From Streptomyces griseus (GTDB taxonomy: Bacteria > Actinomycetota > Actinomycetes > Streptomycetales > Streptomycetaceae), in assembly GCF_001715295.1 (NCBI RefSeq), contig NZ_MDKB01000002.1, positions 2,126,967 to 2,190,966 on the forward strand: a stretch of DNA of 64,000 nt, in the 5' to 3' direction. The translations under genes and the position numbers were made by a program. Under the pieces are notes generated by a model, which was not told where the DNA came from, searched no databases, and was given only the letters and a program-made list of their open reading frames with translations. Position 1 is the stretch's first letter, and each line of letters begins with the position of its first letter. Positions 61,911 through 64,000 of the stretch are shown here, piece after piece.

Positions 61911-62720
61911 ATGACCCAGACAGTCGCAGTCCTCGGTACAGGGAAAATCGGCGAGGCACTGCTCAGCGGCATGATCCGGGCGGGCTGGCGCGCACCCGAC
62001 CTGCTGGTCACCACCCGCCGCTCCGAACGGGCCGAGGAGCTCCGCACCCGCTACGGCGTCGAGTCCGTCAGCAACGCGGAGGCGGCGAAGTCCGCCGACA
62101 TCCTCATCCTCGCGGTCAAGCCCCAGGACATGGGCCGGCTCCTGGACGAACTCGCCCCGCACGTCGCCGCCGACCGCCTCGTCATCAGCGCGGCCGCCGG
62201 CATCACGACCGCCTTCATCGAGGACCGCCTCACCGCGGGGACCCCGGTGGTACGCGTCATGCCGAACACGCCCGTCCTCGTGGACGAGGGCATGTCCGTC
62301 ATCTCGGCGGGCAGCCACGCCACCGCCGAGCACCTCGCCCACGCCGACGCCATCTTCGGCGGTGTCGGCAAGACGCTCCGCGTCCCGGAATCACAGCAGG
62401 ACGCGGCGACCGCGCTCTCCGGCTCCGGGCCCGCCTACTTCTACTTCCTCGTGGAGGCCATGACCGACGCGGGGATCCTGCTCGGCCTTCCCCGGGCGCA
62501 GGCCCACGATTTGATCGTCCAGGCCGCCATCGGTGCCGCGATCATGCTCCGGGACAGCGGCGAACACCCGGTGAAACTCCGCGAGGCTGTCACGAGCCCC
62601 GCAGGCACCACTATCAGCGCCATCAGGGAGCTCGAGAACCACGGCGTGCGGGCCGCCCTCATCGCCGCTCTGGAGGCGGCCCGCGACCGCAGCCGTGAAC
62701 TGGCCTCCGGCAACGGGTGA
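61911..62720 (+). CDS. proC: Pyrroline-5-carboxylate reductase
   Basis: The 269-residue enzyme completes proline synthesis, reducing P5C with NAD(P)H. The N-terminal VAVLGTGKIGEALLSGMI is the dinucleotide site, VVRVMPNTPVLVDEGMS and ALSGSGPAYFYFLVEAMTDAGILLGL the substrate region, and TSPAGTTISAIRELE the C-terminal signature. ATG 61911 is preferred: GGAGG (61897-61901) is 9 nt upstream, whereas the ATG at 61902 directly touches it. Confidence 0.96.
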   Translation: MTQTVAVLGTGKIGEALLSGMIRAGWRAPDLLVTTRRSERAEELRTRYGVESVSNAEAAKSADILILAVKPQDMGRLLDELAPHVAADRLVISAAAGITTAFIEDRLTAGTPVVRVMPNTPVLVDEGMSVISAGSHATAEHLAHADAIFGGVGKTLRVPESQQDAATALSGSGPAYFYFLVEAMTDAGILLGLPRAQAHDLIVQAAIGAAIMLRDSGEHPVKLREAVTSPAGTTISAIRELENHGVRAALIAALEAARDRSRELASGNG

Positions 62721-62763
62721 CCACTGCGCCGCCGGGCCACCACTCTTCCCGGCCCGCCACGCC

Positions 62764-62805
62764 CGCGAATCCACCGCCGTGCAGGAACACGGCGGTGGAT
62801 TCGCG
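62764..62805 (+). terminator. Strong hairpin after proC
   Basis: A perfect 18-bp stem, CGCGAATCCACCGCCGTG (62764-62781) with its complement at 62788-62805, and a 6-nt loop. It has no T-run, so termination may be of the U-less actinobacterial kind. Confidence 0.75.
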
Positions 62806-63633
62806 TCACCCCGCTGCGCAGAACGTCCTCCGGGGGCCTCGCCCCCACCCGCCCGCACGCCGTCGAGCCGGCCGACCTGATCGTGGTCCCCGGCCTCGAC
62901 GCCCCGCCCCGACCCTCGGAGAACTGCGGCGCGCCCACTCCCGGCGGAGTTCCGTCGCCCCGCTCTGCGGCGGCGCCTACACCCTCGCCCCGGGCGGTAC
63001 GTCCGGACGGCTGCCGGGCCGTCACCCACCCGGGCCTGACGGTCTGCCGCACGCCCGGCTTCGCTGAGCAGTGCGGTGCGGTGCGGGCCCCGCTCTTCGG
63101 CCACGAAGACTCCGTCCGGCCATCGGCGGGTACGTCGCCCCGGCCACAGGCCTCTGCCTCCAGCCGGTCCGTACGGCACACGGAGACGCAACGGCGGCGA
63201 CGTTCACCCGTTCGACGCTCACCGCCTCGTCCTGTACGGGCACACGGACACAGGCCGTCGGGACACCCCCACCGCGCGGTCCGACCGGTATCTGGACTCC
63301 CGCAGCCGTACGCACGCAGGCGCTCGCCCATCCGGCGGAACCCACACGATGGAGGGGCTCGCCGCGCACACCGGGACGTCGGCCCGAACCGTCGCCCACA
63401 CACACCCGGGACACGCCGGGGACGGCCCGCTGCGCCGGCTCATCGCCCCGTAGGTGACCGCGGCACGGAAGCCGCCGGAGCGGACGGGCCTGCCCCTCCC
63501 GCAGGTGGCCCGCCGAAAGGGCGCCGGCAGCGGGATCTCCAGGCGTCGGGACGTCGGGACGCTCCCGGGCGGAGGCCGCGCGACCGCCGACCGGCCTTCC
63601 GCGCGGCCGACAGTCGCCCCGAACACACCGGGG
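62806..63633. other. Gene-free tract before the rRNA promoters
   Basis: About 830 bp with no convincing gene. Frames are open in several phases with Arg/Pro/Thr-rich, shifting composition. A short stretch around 63220-63453 (HPFDAHRLVLYGHTDTG ... MEGLAAHTGTSARTVAHTHP) looks slightly more protein-like and could be a remnant, without enough support to call it. Confidence 0.45.
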
Positions 63634-63662
63634 TTGACACGGCCCGGACTGCTCCGTAGTGT
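63634..63662 (+). promoter_or_regulatory. Consensus promoter, probably of an rRNA operon
   Basis: TTGACA (63634-63639), 17-bp spacer, TAGTGT (63657-63662). A perfect -35 with this spacing is rare in the window and typical of vegetative-sigma rRNA promoters in Streptomyces. Confidence 0.8.
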
Positions 63663-63832
63663 GCTCCGAGTTGTCCGACGTGAGCGCCGACCCCGGTCGG
63701 TCCCCGGACAACCATTCCGCAGTAACCACGCAAAACGCGCGACATCTGTCGCACGTCTTTCTGTGCGCATGTGCGAGATGGGGAATCAGCGTTCGAAGGT
63801 GGCCCGATTAGCTTCGGGGCCGGGGATTCCGC

Positions 63833-63838
63833 TAAAGT
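63833..63838 (+). promoter_or_regulatory. Second probable rRNA promoter -10 box
   Basis: TAAAGT in GATTCCGCTAAAGTCTC, as in the downstream promoters of Streptomyces rrn leaders. The -35 (TTAGCT region near 63808) is weak. Confidence 0.5.
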
Positions 63839-63839
63839 C

Positions 63840-64000
63840 TCACTCGTCGGAACGGCCCAACGGCCGGGAAGGCGAAACCCGCTGACTGGGAATCAGGCCC
63901 GAAAGGATCTGATAGAGTCGGAATCGCCGGAAAGGGAAACGCGAAAGCGAGGAACTGGAAAGCAGCCCGCTTCGACCGGGAATCGGACACGAAAGAGTCT
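63840..64000 (+). ncRNA. rRNA operon leader (5' part; 16S gene lies beyond the window)
   Basis: The A/G-rich sequence with GGCCGGGAAGGCGAAACC, AAAGGATCTGATAGAGTCGG and GGGAAACGCGAAAGCG matches the long transcribed leader preceding 16S rRNA in Streptomyces as I know it. The 16S gene itself is not reached. Composition shifts from GC-rich coding to purine-rich here. Confidence 0.8.

Overview
This is 64 kb of high-GC actinobacterial chromosome, almost certainly from a Streptomyces. Codons are strongly GC-biased at the third position, GTG starts and 4-base ATGA/GTGA gene overlaps are frequent, and the gene order (tilS-hpt-ftsH-folE / folate genes ... panC-nadB-nadC-coaX ... lsr2-clpC ... cseC-cseB-cseA-sigE ... 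disA-radA ... ilvD ... proC) follows the conserved core of Streptomyces chromosomes. I see no phage, insertion sequence with a transposase, CRISPR array or biosynthetic cluster.

Layout: (1) 1-8.3 kb: end of a zinc metalloprotease, tRNA-Ile lysidine synthase, purine salvage, the FtsH protease and folE on +, facing a folP/NTF2-like/folB/folK/DUF3180 run on -. (2) 8.3-12 kb: a MITE-like palindromic repeat with a decayed second copy, a lysyl-phosphatidylglycerol-synthase-like membrane protein and a membrane-anchored esterase. (3) 12-15.8 kb: an OpuA/OpuB-type osmolyte ABC importer with the ATPase divergent from two permeases and a binding lipoprotein. (4) 15.9-21.1 kb: a coiled-coil membrane protein, an orphan complex I subunit (NuoD2) translationally coupled to a MidA/NDUFAF7-like methyltransferase, and a two-component system. 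(5) 21.3-29.8 kb: an ArsR-like regulator, a threonine-aldolase-like enzyme and the tightly overlapping DUF2520-panC-nadB-nadC-coaX operon for CoA and NAD precursors. (6) 29.9-38.4 kb: small genes, an orphan BlaI-type repressor, N-acetylglutamate synthase, the nucleoid protein Lsr2, clpC under two ClgR-type boxes, a 1.3-kb degenerate repeat region and a secreted M23 endopeptidase. (7) 38.4-40.9 kb: a TetR/MFS efflux pair sharing a long palindromic operator. (8) 41-49.5 kb: the SigE-CseABC cell-envelope stress system, mutY, a secreted/membrane protein, disA and radA. (9) 49.7-58.5 kb: a single-chain sigma/zinc-finger/BACON membrane protein, a cysteine-rich protein, Ppx/GppA phosphatase, sugar-phosphate isomerase, TetR, a beta-propeller lipoprotein and ilvD. 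(10) 58.5-64 kb: small membrane protein, pyrimidine-rich gene-free tract, an ABC exporter pair, proC, another gene-free tract and, at the right edge, the promoters and leader of a ribosomal RNA operon whose 16S gene lies just outside.

The most interesting points are the MidA-like methyltransferase/NuoD2 pair (NuoD2 keeps the arginine that is methylated in the mitochondrial homologue but has Trp in place of the quinone-site Tyr), the one-polypeptide sigma/anti-sigma/sensor fusion, two consensus ClgR boxes before clpC, the folded repeat pair next to folP, and a recurring leaderless-promoter pattern (TANNNT followed 6-7 nt later by the start codon) in front of about a dozen genes. That pattern also fixed several start choices. 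All calls come from reading translated sequence and motifs; no database search was run.
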